Source: CAZJLP01 sp964546955
GTDB lineage: Bacteria; Verrucomicrobiota; Verrucomicrobiia; Opitutales; Opitutaceae
Assembly: GCA_964546955.1 (NCBI GenBank)
Contig: CAZJLP010000061.1
Location: 1 to 29,649 of the forward strand
Direction of reading: 5' to 3'
Length of the DNA stretch: 29,649 nucleotides
The notes below the pieces were generated by a model. That model was not told the origin of the DNA. It saw only the letters and a program-made list of their open reading frames with translations, and did not search any database. Positions 22,196-29,649 of the stretch are shown here, piece after piece. The stretch's first letter is position 1. Every line of letters begins with the position of its first letter. The position numbers and the translations under genes are program-made.

Positions 22196-23671
22196 ATGAC
22201 AGATTCCTCCATCACCTTCGCCTCGCTGCAGCTCGCCGCGCCGATCCAACGCGCGCTTGCCGACAAGGCCTACACCCATCCTTCGCCCATCCAGGCGCAG
22301 GCGATCCCTCCCCTGCTTGCAGGCCGCGATCTGATCGGTGTGGCCCAGACAGGCACAGGTAAAACTGCCGCGTTCGCGCTGCCTCTGCTGCATCGCCTGG
22401 CGGCGAATCCGCAGCCGCGCGTTTCGCGGTGCCCGCGGGCGCTCATCCTCACTCCGACCCGCGAACTGGCGGTCCAGATCGCCGATAACATCGGACTTTA
22501 TGGACGTTACCTTTCACTCCGCCACACCCTGATTTTCGGTGGTGTGGGCGAACATCCCCAGATCCGCGCCGTGGCGGCCGGTGTCGACATCGTCGTCGCA
22601 ACTCCCGGACGTCTTCTAGACTTGATGCAACAGGGCCGCGTGCTGCTGGACCGCGTCGAGGTTTTCATCCTGGACGAGGCAGACCGCATGCTGGACATGG
22701 GTTTCGCTCCCGCGGTGAAACGCGTTTTGGCAAAACTTCCTCCTCGTCGCCAATCGCTTCTCTTCTCGGCCACCATGCCGGAATCGATTCGTTCGCTGGC
22801 GAATTCCTTTCTGCGCGATCCGATGCGCGTGGAGGTCACGCCGGTGGCTTCGACCGCCGAGCGGATCGACCAGCACATCTGCCATGTCGATCGCAACAAC
22901 AAGCACAGCCTGCTCGTGCATTTGTTGAAGAAACACGGCGATGGCCTGGCCCTCGTTTTTGCACGGACCAAACACGGGGCTGATCGCCTCGCGAAAAATT
23001 TGACCCGCGATGGCATCCGCTCAGACGCGATCCACGGCAACAAGTCTCAGGGCGCTCGCCAGCGCGCGCTCGAGGATTTCCGCACGGGTTCGTCCCGCGT
23101 GCTGGTCGCGACCGACATCGCGGCCCGCGGGATCGACGTCAAAGGCATCGCGCTCGTCGTAAACTACGATCTGCCGAACGAACCGGAATCGTACGTGCAC
23201 CGCATCGGCCGCACCGCACGGGCCGGGGCTGAAGGCATCGCGATTTCGCTTTGCGACGAAACCGAAAAAGGCTTTTTGCGCGACATCCAGCGCCTGATCC
23301 GCCAGCAGATTCCCGTCATGGTCGACCACCCCTACGCGGCCGGTTCCGGCTCTGGCTCGGGCCACGCGCCTTCGCGTCCCCAGGCCCCGCGCCCGCACGG
23401 CGCACAGGGGGGCCAACGCTCGCATTCGCACGGGCAGCGCTCGCACGGACAGGGCCATGGCCACGGTCGTGGGCCTAACTCCAACGCGAGCAATAGCCAG
23501 CGACACGCGCCATCGAGATCGTCGTTGAGCCGCGGTGCCGGTCCGCAGCGGCCGCGTTCGGAGTCTTCCGAAGCCGAACAGCCCGCCGCCGCGGCGCCTG
23601 TCCGCACCCGCTCCTGGCAATTCTGGCGCTCCTCCTCCCGCTCGAACGCGCACCAAGGCGCCCGGAGCTGA
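22196..23671 (+). CDS. rhlE: RhlE-type DEAD-box ATP-dependent RNA helicase
   Basis: A 491-residue helicase from the ATG at 22196; the frame runs open upstream but only this start gives the expected N-terminus. A Q motif (PSPIQAQAIP) precedes motif I AQTGTGKT (Lys56). Motif II is DEAD at 160-163, motif III SAT at 191-193, and motif VI HRIGRTARAG closes the second RecA-like domain. After about residue 375 comes a disordered tail rich in Gly, Ser, His, Arg and Pro with SHGQ/GHGH repeats, typical of RhlE and suited to RNA binding. Such helicases act in ribosome assembly and RNA decay. It is followed by a strong terminator and divergent from an RRM protein gene. Confidence 0.92.
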   Translation: MTDSSITFASLQLAAPIQRALADKAYTHPSPIQAQAIPPLLAGRDLIGVAQTGTGKTAAFALPLLHRLAANPQPRVSRCPRALILTPTRELAVQIADNIGLYGRYLSLRHTLIFGGVGEHPQIRAVAAGVDIVVATPGRLLDLMQQGRVLLDRVEVFILDEADRMLDMGFAPAVKRVLAKLPPRRQSLLFSATMPESIRSLANSFLRDPMRVEVTPVASTAERIDQHICHVDRNNKHSLLVHLLKKHGDGLALVFARTKHGADRLAKNLTRDGIRSDAIHGNKSQGARQRALEDFRTGSSRVLVATDIAARGIDVKGIALVVNYDLPNEPESYVHRIGRTARAGAEGIAISLCDETEKGFLRDIQRLIRQQIPVMVDHPYAAGSGSGSGHAPSRPQAPRPHGAQGGQRSHSHGQRSHGQGHGHGRGPNSNASNSQRHAPSRSSLSRGAGPQRPRSESSEAEQPAAAAPVRTRSWQFWRSSSRSNAHQGARS

Positions 23672-23693
23672 ACGATCGCGATTCTATTCCCTC

Positions 23694-23720
23694 AAGGCCG
23701 CTGGAAACAGCGGCCTTTTT
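23694..23720 (+). terminator. Strong intrinsic terminator after the helicase gene
   Basis: AAGGCCGCTG (23694-23703), a GAAA tetraloop and CAGCGGCCTT (23708-23717) form a perfect 10-bp stem running into TTTTT (23716-23720). It lies about 23 bases after the stop codon. The minus-strand methyltransferase gene ends at 23758 and could share it from the other side. Confidence 0.93.
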
Positions 23721-23757
23721 ACTGTCCGCAGATCCGCGTCGGGCTCCAATCAGCAGC

Positions 23758-24510
23758 CTAACCCTGCCCTTTTCGGCGCGCCATCACCACGTGCTGGCAC
23801 CCGAACAGGAGAGGAAATGCCAGAACGCAGGCCCTGATCAGACGGTACCGAAGAAAGGGAGGCAAAAGCTTCCACGGAAATTTGCGGTACTCCTTCACGA
23901 AGGTGCCGGCGCTGTGGCGGATTTGCTCCGCTTCCAATCCACAACTCTCCAGCATCCCGAGGAGCGTTTTTTTCGTGAACCATCGCAGGTGGGTGGCATC
24001 GAAAATCCCCGTATCGGTGTAGTCAAAGCGACCGAACAACAAATGGAACCGCACCGTCCAATGAGCCACGTTCGGTACCGAAATCAGGATTTTCCCTCCC
24101 GGGCGCAATCCAGCCAGCGCGAGACGCAGCAATTCCGCGGGATTAGCCACGTGTTCCAACACGTCTGCGAAGACAACGACATCAAAACTCCCACGCTGCG
24201 CGAAAAAATCGCTGTCGAGGAGACCGCACGTTACGTCGAGGCCCTCCGTCCGTGCGCACGCCGCACGCTCAGGGTCCGGTTCGATCCCTACCACTTCGTT
24301 CGCCTTGTTTGCATTGGCGATTCGCGTGACCGAGCCCACGCCGCAGCCCACGTCCAAAACGCGGACCCTCGCCGGCATGAATCGGTTCAGAATGCCGGGC
24401 GACTCGAACCGGTCAGCCTTTTGGCCTCCATATCGGAACGGATCCAGCTTCGTCGTCGTGAGGCCGGTGCCGTGACTATCGGGTGATTCGTGAACCGCCG
24501 CTCGCAGCAT
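23758..24510 (-). CDS. Class I SAM-dependent methyltransferase, paralogue 1
   Basis: A 250-residue methyltransferase. The start is the ATG at 24510, chosen over the upstream TTG at 24540 because it aligns with the start of the neighbouring paralogue and gives the same length. SAM-binding motif I DVGCGVG is at 53-59; the acidic residue binding the ribose is Glu77 in GIEPDP. VFADVLEHV and GGKILISVPNVAHW follow in the usual methyltransferase-11/12 order. The C-terminal region (PLLFGCQHVVMARRK) is shared with the paralogue, and the preceding hydrophobic stretch may touch the membrane. The acceptor is unknown; surface lipids or glycans are likely given such proteins' usual contexts. Confidence 0.85.
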   Translation of the reverse strand: MLRAAVHESPDSHGTGLTTTKLDPFRYGGQKADRFESPGILNRFMPARVRVLDVGCGVGSVTRIANANKANEVVGIEPDPERAACARTEGLDVTCGLLDSDFFAQRGSFDVVVFADVLEHVANPAELLRLALAGLRPGGKILISVPNVAHWTVRFHLLFGRFDYTDTGIFDATHLRWFTKKTLLGMLESCGLEAEQIRHSAGTFVKEYRKFPWKLLPPFLRYRLIRACVLAFPLLFGCQHVVMARRKGQG

Positions 24511-24567
24511 TCGCACCACCGTGCCAAAGGGCCTCCACAAGTAAAGGTCAGACCGGGGAAGCCGCGC

Positions 24568-25320
24568 TCACGCCTTCCGTCTCGCCATCACCACATGCTG
24601 GCAGCCAAAGAGCAAGGGTGCCACCCGGGTGGCCATTTTCACCAAACCGAACCGGAAATTTCGTGGGATGACTTTCCACGGCATGCGGTAATATTCAGTC
24701 AGGAAAGTCCCCGCGCTATGCGCCAGTTTCTCAATCTCCAGGCCGCGGCTGTTCAACATGCCTTGGAGCGTCTTTAAAGTGAACCATCGGAGGTGCGTCG
24801 CATCGCGGATGCCGGTGTCCGTCGCGTCAAAGCGCCCAGTCAAGACATACCATCGCATGGACCAATGCGCCACGTTGGGCACCGAGATCAAAATGCGCCC
24901 CGCGGGCCGGAGTCCCCGCAACGCGAGATCGAGCAACGCGGCGGGGTCCGGCACATGCTCCAATACATCGGTGAACATGATAACGTCGAAGGAGCCGTGT
25001 TCGGTGAAATAAGCATCATCCAGTATTCCACAGACGACCTGGAAACCGCGGGCTCGCGCAGCCGCGGCGCGAACAGGGTCGGGTTCGATGCCGTGCACAT
25101 CGTTGTTTTTTCCGCGATTGACGATTTCCGTCACGCTTCCAAGGCCGCAGCCGACATCCAGGACCCGCACTCCGCTGGGCATGTAGCTTCGGAGAATGCC
25201 GGTGGCCTCCCACGCTTCCTCCACTTGGCCTCCATAACGCAACGGATCCAGTTGGGCAGTCGCGAAGCCCTTGCCGTGGTCGTCTGGGGAAGTCGCTTCT
25301 GCATTCGGCAAGGGAGACAT
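24568..25320 (-). CDS. Class I SAM-dependent methyltransferase, paralogue 2
   Basis: Also 250 residues, and clearly related along its full length to the gene 57 bases downstream. Motif I DVGCGLG is at 55-61, with GIEPDP holding Glu79, then MFTDVLEHV and GRILISVPNVAHW. The start at 25320 (MSPLPN) is preferred because it aligns with paralogue 1; upstream ATGs at 25350 and beyond add unrelated residues. Two tandem copies that keep all SAM-binding residues suggest divergence in acceptor rather than decay. It lies 50 bases after the sigma/PstS-like gene on the same strand, so the three could be one transcript. The substrate is unknown. Confidence 0.85.
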   Translation of the reverse strand: MSPLPNAEATSPDDHGKGFATAQLDPLRYGGQVEEAWEATGILRSYMPSGVRVLDVGCGLGSVTEIVNRGKNNDVHGIEPDPVRAAAARARGFQVVCGILDDAYFTEHGSFDVIMFTDVLEHVPDPAALLDLALRGLRPAGRILISVPNVAHWSMRWYVLTGRFDATDTGIRDATHLRWFTLKTLQGMLNSRGLEIEKLAHSAGTFLTEYYRMPWKVIPRNFRFGLVKMATRVAPLLFGCQHVVMARRKA

Positions 25321-25370
25321 GATGTCGGCAGTGTGAACATCCCTGCCCATCGCGCAAGCGGGCCGGCAAC

Positions 25371-27119
25371 TCAGGGCGCAACTGTCACAAAGCCTCGCTT
25401 CTCCAATAAGGAACGCGCCTCGGGACTCTTGCAAAAATCCACAAACAGAACGATCTCGGGCCGGGGTTGGGCCAACGTGCGCAGGATCACGGGCCGCAAA
25501 TAAGGATACGATTTATTCTTTAGGGTTTCCGCAGTCAGCGGAATCGATCCGATCTGGAGGAGTTTCGTCCCGCGATGGCCAATCACCGAAAGTCCCACGT
25601 GCCCAATGGCTCGCGGATCCGTTGCCACCCGCTGGCAGATTTCCAGGTCGTTATTCAAGGGTGTCGCTTGAGGGCCACATTTGCCGTAGCTGAGCATGCT
25701 CCGCTCGAAATCGCGCCGCTGTGTGCTTTCTGGCTTTGCCACAAAAAGCGCGATCTGGCCCGGCAATCCTCCCACGTCACGCCAGTTCGCGACCAGGCCA
25801 CAAAAAACGTCGTGCAGTTGGACCGGCGTCAGCTGCGCGAGTGGATTCGATTGATTCACGATCACAGCGCACGCCTCGTAGCCGAGGAGTGTATCGGCGA
25901 CGTGGGTGTTCTTTTTTTTAAGTAACTCCGCATCGACTCCCGCCACGCCGCGAGTGGCGAGGGCAAGATCCGCGAAGCCGGCTGAAAGCATCCATACCCC
26001 CATCGTCGTAGTCCCCGACTTAAAACTAATATCAAAGGCCGGGTTCCGCTGCTCAAACGCGGCCACAAGTAACTCCATAGCCTCATCGATAATCTGGTCG
26101 TTGGACCTCGAGAATTTGATCTCAATCTTGGATGGACCCGGGGCGACCGGCCTTGGGGCCACGACGATTGGGGGACGCGTTTTCGTGTTCTCCGGCCGGA
26201 CGGCTATCGGCGGCGGTTTTGTGCCAGACCTGTCTGTCGCCGGCGACGTAGCAACGGCGGCCGCGGGTGGAGACCATCGTAGTTCAGCCAGCCCCTGGCG
26301 CAGTCGTTGAATGCGGGTAGGGCTTGAAGCTCCCCCCGCCGGTGCTTTCGGCGCGGGCATCGCGAAGAGCAGTATAGCAAGCCCCGCGGCGACACTACCT
26401 GCACCGGCCAGCGTCGCTTTGTAGCCTCCGGACAGTTGAAGCACCGCAAGAAATCCGCCCCCGCTGGCGGCACCGACAACCGCTCCCGCGGCAATCTTCA
26501 CCGCGAGACCGGCTGGGAGCGCTGCCGCCGTGTGGCCCGTAAGAACGCTGGCGAGCAGTGAGGCGCTCGACTTCACTCCTCTCCGTGCCAGCTCGCTTTT
26601 CAATTTTTCCAGTGAACGATCTACCCGCGAGCGGGCGCCGTCGGCGGTCATTCCAAGCAGCAGTCCTATCTCGGAATATCCCTGCCCCTCCACGAAGCGA
26701 AGCAACACCGCTTCACGATCCTTTTGGCGAAGACCATTGATCAAGTCGTCCAACAGTGGACGAAGCCGCTCCCAGTTAGGTTCAGGCGCTTCGTCTCGAC
26801 ACGTCGTTTCCATAAGGTGCGCCTCTTGTTCTCGCCGACGGCGGCGGGCCTCCGTCCGCACGGCCTTGGCGGCGGCGTAATGCGCGCTCGTGAAGAGCCA
26901 CCCCGTCAGCGCGGGATGACCGCACAACTTCGACGCTTTGCGCGCAAGGTCCGTAAACACGGTCTGGGCGACATCCTCTGCCAGATGGGCGTCGCCTCCC
27001 ACTTTCCGCATTGCGACCGAATACACGAGTGGCAGGTGACGCTTGACCAAATCCTGAAATGCTTCCTCCGAACGCGAGTTCGCGTAGGCCCGGAGCAAAG
27101 CGGAATCGTCCGTCATCAT
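25371..27119 (-). CDS. ECF-type sigma factor fused to a PstS-like substrate-binding domain
   Basis: One uninterrupted 582-residue frame from the ATG at 27119 (an adjacent ATG at 27116 is equally possible). Residues 5-95 are sigma-70 region 2 (AEDVAQTVFTDLARKA at 47-62) and about 120-180 region 4, with a helix-turn-helix in GYSEIGLLLGMTADGARSRVDRSLEKLK. Two hydrophobic stretches follow (201-230 and 235-254), then a Pro/Ala-rich linker to about 330. Residues 331-582 resemble the phosphate-binding PstS/PBP-like domain: FADLALATRGV, NPLAQLTPVQLHDVFCGLVANWRDVGG, and the ligand-loop-like ESTQRRDFE. The likely role is a sigma factor governed directly by solute binding, but topology matters: two true membrane helices would leave the binding domain in the cytoplasm. 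No pst or pho genes lie nearby. Confidence 0.87.
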   Translation of the reverse strand: MMTDDSALLRAYANSRSEEAFQDLVKRHLPLVYSVAMRKVGGDAHLAEDVAQTVFTDLARKASKLCGHPALTGWLFTSAHYAAAKAVRTEARRRRREQEAHLMETTCRDEAPEPNWERLRPLLDDLINGLRQKDREAVLLRFVEGQGYSEIGLLLGMTADGARSRVDRSLEKLKSELARRGVKSSASLLASVLTGHTAAALPAGLAVKIAAGAVVGAASGGGFLAVLQLSGGYKATLAGAGSVAAGLAILLFAMPAPKAPAGGASSPTRIQRLRQGLAELRWSPPAAAVATSPATDRSGTKPPPIAVRPENTKTRPPIVVAPRPVAPGPSKIEIKFSRSNDQIIDEAMELLVAAFEQRNPAFDISFKSGTTTMGVWMLSAGFADLALATRGVAGVDAELLKKKNTHVADTLLGYEACAVIVNQSNPLAQLTPVQLHDVFCGLVANWRDVGGLPGQIALFVAKPESTQRRDFERSMLSYGKCGPQATPLNNDLEICQRVATDPRAIGHVGLSVIGHRGTKLLQIGSIPLTAETLKNKSYPYLRPVILRTLAQPRPEIVLFVDFCKSPEARSLLEKRGFVTVAP

Positions 27120-27358
27120 ACGCACCCTAGCACCCTCACCCGCACAATCCGGGCAGAAAATCACATTCTTTTGCTTCCCCTTAGCAGCCCGCGATTAATA
27201 CCAATCGCCAGTGCGACGTAGCAGGAGAGGCTCAGCCGCAACGGCTCAAAAGGCAGCGGCCCAGCTTCCAGGCACACGGTGGATTTATCTTAAAACGGAT
27301 GCGCGCAGATGAACGCGCGCAGTCGCGCAGCTGGAGATCCAGAGATCCCGATGGGGCC

Positions 27359-27374
27359 GCTCTCAACTCTCAAC
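27359..27374. repeat. Inverted copy of the GTTGAGAG repeat
   Basis: GCTCTCAACTCTCAAC is the reverse complement of 11012-11027. It sits in the 27120-27411 gap between the sigma-fusion and DUF883 genes. That gap holds no convincing gene, only GC-rich low-complexity sequence such as GCGCGCAG copies near 27302-27330. Confidence 0.45.
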
Positions 27375-27411
27375 TTCCCTGTGCCTACTCACTCGTATCC
27401 CGCTAACCCGC

Positions 27412-27708
27412 TCACTCTTCGGCGCTCTTGCGACCCAACAGAAAGCCCAGCGCTGCACCGATGCCGAGAGCGATGCCGACGGCCTGATAAGGATTATCGC
27501 GCACGCGCTGATCGGCCAGTTTGGCCCCGGCAATCGCGCTTTCCTTCGCTTTCTCGTACGCGCCGGCCCCGGCTTCGAGAATTTCTTCCAAGGCCTGGCG
27601 GGCTTCCTCCACTTTTTCATCGGCGACGTCACTCGTCGCGTCGAGCAGTGCGCGAGCGCGTTCAACAATCGATTCCACCTCGTCTTCGAGTTTACGATGT
27701 TTGACCAT
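27412..27708 (-). CDS. DUF883 (ElaB/YqjD-like) membrane-anchored protein
   Basis: A 98-residue protein from the ATG at 27708; the frame is open to 27771, but only this start gives a family-like N-terminus. The first 60 residues are a charged amphipathic helix (EDEVESIVERARALLD and EEARQALEEILEAG). A C-terminal single membrane helix (QAVGIALGIGAALGFLLG) ends in RKSAEE, the classic DUF883 layout. E. coli relatives sit in the inner membrane by this helix, bind ribosomes and are linked to stationary phase and stress. The same role here is inference. Confidence 0.88.
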   Translation of the reverse strand: MVKHRKLEDEVESIVERARALLDATSDVADEKVEEARQALEEILEAGAGAYEKAKESAIAGAKLADQRVRDNPYQAVGIALGIGAALGFLLGRKSAEE

Positions 27709-27850
27709 AGTACTACTCTGACACCACAAATTCCCGCAAGTTTGAGCCGGGCAGCGGTTGTCTTCCCGCACCTGGGGTAAGGATTTCCCCCGTGCCCCAG
27801 CTTGATGCTGACACCGGGCCCGGAGTTGTTAGAAGGTTCTCACCGCATCC

Positions 27851-29427
27851 ATGTTACGCACGTCGTCGCTCGATCGCATTCGCTCTGCTGACGCTCCTTT
27901 CGATCTGGTGATCGTCGGCGGCGGCGCCACCGGCCTCGGAGCGGCCGTGGACGCCGCCTCGCGCGGATACCGCACCGTACTCTTTGAACGCAGCGATTTC
28001 GCCAAGGGCACCTCGAGCCGCTCGACCAAACTTGTCCACGGCGGCGTGCGCTATCTGCGGCAGGGCAATATCTCGCTGGTGCTTGAGTCCCTGCGAGAGC
28101 GTGGCCGGCTCGCTCGAAACGCCCCGCACCTGGTCCGCGACCAAGCGTTTGTCATTCCGAATTACGCCTGGTGGGAGGGGCCGTTCTACGGCATTGGGAT
28201 GAAAGTGTACGATCAACTGGCGGGCAATCTGGGCCTGAGCCCCTCCCGCATGCTCGATCGGGATGAGACAATTGCCCTGCTGCCGACCGTGGAGCGGGAC
28301 AAACTGACCGGTGGCGTAGTCTATCACGACGGCCAGTTCGACGATTCGCGCCTCGCGATCTCGCTGGCCCAAACCGCGTCGGATCTGGGTGCCACGTTGC
28401 TCAACTATGCCGGCTGTGTCGGCCTGCTAAAATCCGCGACGGGCACCATTGAGGGCGTGCGCGTTCGAGATGAGGAAGCCGGCGAGGAATTCGAGGTAAA
28501 GGCCAAGGCCGTGATCAATGCGACCGGGGTTTTCGCCGATAATCTCCGCATCATGGATACACCGGATGCCAGACCCCTGGTTACCGTCAGCCAAGGCATT
28601 CATGTCGTCCTGCCGAAATCGTTCCTCCCTGGATCCAGCGCGATCATGATCCCCAAAACGGAGGACGGCCGCGTCCTGTTTGCGGTGCCCTGGCACGATC
28701 GCGTGGTCGTGGGCACGACTGACACGCCCATGTCCGAACCGGTCGAGGAACCCCGCGCGCTCGAGTCGGAAAAGGAGTTCGTGATGTCTCACGCCCGCCG
28801 GTATCTGACCAAAGATCCCGCGGACAGGGATGTCTTGAGCATTTTCGCCGGTTTGCGCCCCCTTGTGCGGGCGAGCGAACACGCGAGCACGGCCGCGCTT
28901 TCCCGCGACCACGCGATCGTCGTCAGCGAGAACGGTCTGCTAACCGTGACGGGCGGTAAGTGGACGACTTACCGGAAAATGGCGGAGGATGTCGTCGATC
29001 AGGCCGAGATGATCGCCGGCTACCCCGCCAAGCGTTCGAGGACGGAGGATTTGGCCATTCACGGCGCGATCACTTCGGCGAGCATCGGCGACTCCCTCTC
29101 GTGCTATGGGACGGACGCTCCGGCGATCCGCACTTTGATTCAACAGGATCCCACATTAGGAAAGCCATTCCACCCTGACCTGCCCTACCTGAAAGCAGAA
29201 GTCATCTGGCATGTACGCGAAGAAATGGCGCGGACGGTCGAAGACGTCCTGGCTCGCCGCACCCGAGCACTGCTTTTGGACGCGCGAGCTTCCATCAGCG
29301 CCGCCCCCGCCGTGGCGACCCTAATGGCGGTGGAACTCCAAAAAGACGCCCNNNNNNNNNNNNNNNNNNNNNNNNNNNNNNGGAAAAGGCTCAAATCGCC
29401 GCCTACACCACCGTCGCGCGCGGCTAG
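27851..29427 (+). CDS. glpD: Aerobic-type glycerol-3-phosphate dehydrogenase (FAD), interrupted by an assembly gap
   Basis: A membrane-associated flavoenzyme that oxidises glycerol-3-phosphate to dihydroxyacetone phosphate and feeds electrons to quinone. The FAD-binding VIVGGGATG has Gly23-Gly28, followed by the ERSDFAKGTSSRSTKLVHGGVRYL signature region, the FAVPWHDRVVVGTTDTP strand set and LTVTGGKWTTYRKMAEDVVD. Five hundred residues are readable before the gap. After it, the frame starting at 29383 reads EKAQIAAYTTVARG and a TAG at 29425-29427, which is GlpD-like, so the real gene should be near 525 residues. That end is in a different frame from the start, so the gap length is not 30. The C-terminal domain (from about 400) is the usual helical DAO_C type. 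Confidence 0.93.
29352..29381. other. Assembly gap (30 N)
   Basis: Thirty N bases sit inside the glpD gene. Reading frames on the two sides differ, so the number of N does not equal the number of missing bases. Confidence 0.99.
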
Positions 29428-29446
29428 CTGTTCTGCGGTACTTGAG

Positions 29447-29538
29447 TGTCTTGTCCTGCTCGAGCGCAGCGAAGGATTCAGTTGGACACCGTCGGCAGCA
29501 TCCAACGAGCCTTCGCTGCGCTCGAGCAGGACAAGACA
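29447..29538. repeat. Perfect 29-bp inverted repeat with inner stem, after glpD
   Basis: The arms 29447-29475 and 29510-29538 are exact reverse complements over 29 bases, separated by 34 bases that contain a further 6-bp stem (GTTGGA at 29481-29486, TCCAAC at 29501-29506). No T-tract follows on either strand. It begins 20 bases after the glpD stop and could double as a 3' transcript end. The motif content (CTCGAGC within each arm) suggests a dispersed palindromic repeat. The remaining 29539-29649 shows nothing recognisable. Confidence 0.75.
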
Positions 29539-29649
29539 GGTCGATCCATAGACTGGGGCGTGTACGGGAATCTCCCTCCCCCCCCAACCCGCGAATAGCC
29601 GGTCCCTACCCCAAAGCGGAGGCGATAAGCCGAAGCCGCAGACCCAAGA

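Noticed and set aside
27302..27335. GCGCGCAG repeats suggesting a CRISPR or tandem repeat
   Set aside because: Only two or three very short units without regular spacers.
29382..29551. Apparent extension of the glpD frame through the gap to 29551
   Set aside because: It depends on the arbitrary 30-N length; the translation is low-complexity and runs through the inverted repeat, while another frame gives a GlpD-like ending at 29427.

Overview
The window looks like a draft-genome piece of a GC-rich, Gram-negative-type bacterium. I place it, by inference, in Verrucomicrobiota, probably near Opitutales/Opitutaceae. The reasons are the ECF sigma-factor type with a C-terminal extension, the palindromic intergenic repeats, weak Shine-Dalgarno sequences, and the mix of PIG-L, DUF2911, SSS-symporter and bacillithiol genes. 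A 30-N assembly gap lies at 29352-29381. I see no rRNA, tRNA, CRISPR array, transposase or integrase, so the region reads as chromosomal housekeeping DNA plus accessory signalling and surface genes.

Layout. 1-1102 holds the C-terminal part of an oligopeptidase B-like protease, followed by a structured palindromic element. A minus-strand block (1342-6909) carries an inositol-monophosphatase-family enzyme, an FmdB-like small protein, DNA polymerase IV, and the methyl-cycle pair metK-ahcY with a clear intrinsic terminator. A plus-strand signalling cassette (7054-11004) encodes a receiver-histidine kinase, a stand-alone receiver, a small unknown protein, a PilB/GspE-type ATPase and an Hpt phosphotransfer protein. 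Two glycosyltransferase-like genes converge at 11526-13435.

The plus-strand block 13608-21308 is closely packed: DUF2911 protein, large secreted PIG-L protein, a 51-residue membrane peptide, an SSS symporter, a short BshC-like protein, BshB and BshA. The last three look like a complete but unusual bacillithiol pathway, with translational overlaps tying it to the symporter. Next come an RRM RNA-binding protein (minus) and an RhlE-type DEAD-box helicase (plus) with a long leader. Two tandem paralogous methyltransferases follow on the minus strand. Upstream of them on the same strand is the most unusual gene: an ECF sigma factor joined through hydrophobic segments and a Pro-rich linker to a PstS-like substrate-binding domain. 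The window ends with a DUF883 membrane protein, a glpD-type glycerol-3-phosphate dehydrogenase broken by the gap, and a perfect 29-bp inverted repeat.

The best candidates for new biology are the sigma factor/PstS-like fusion and the minimal BshC in the symporter-bacillithiol operon.
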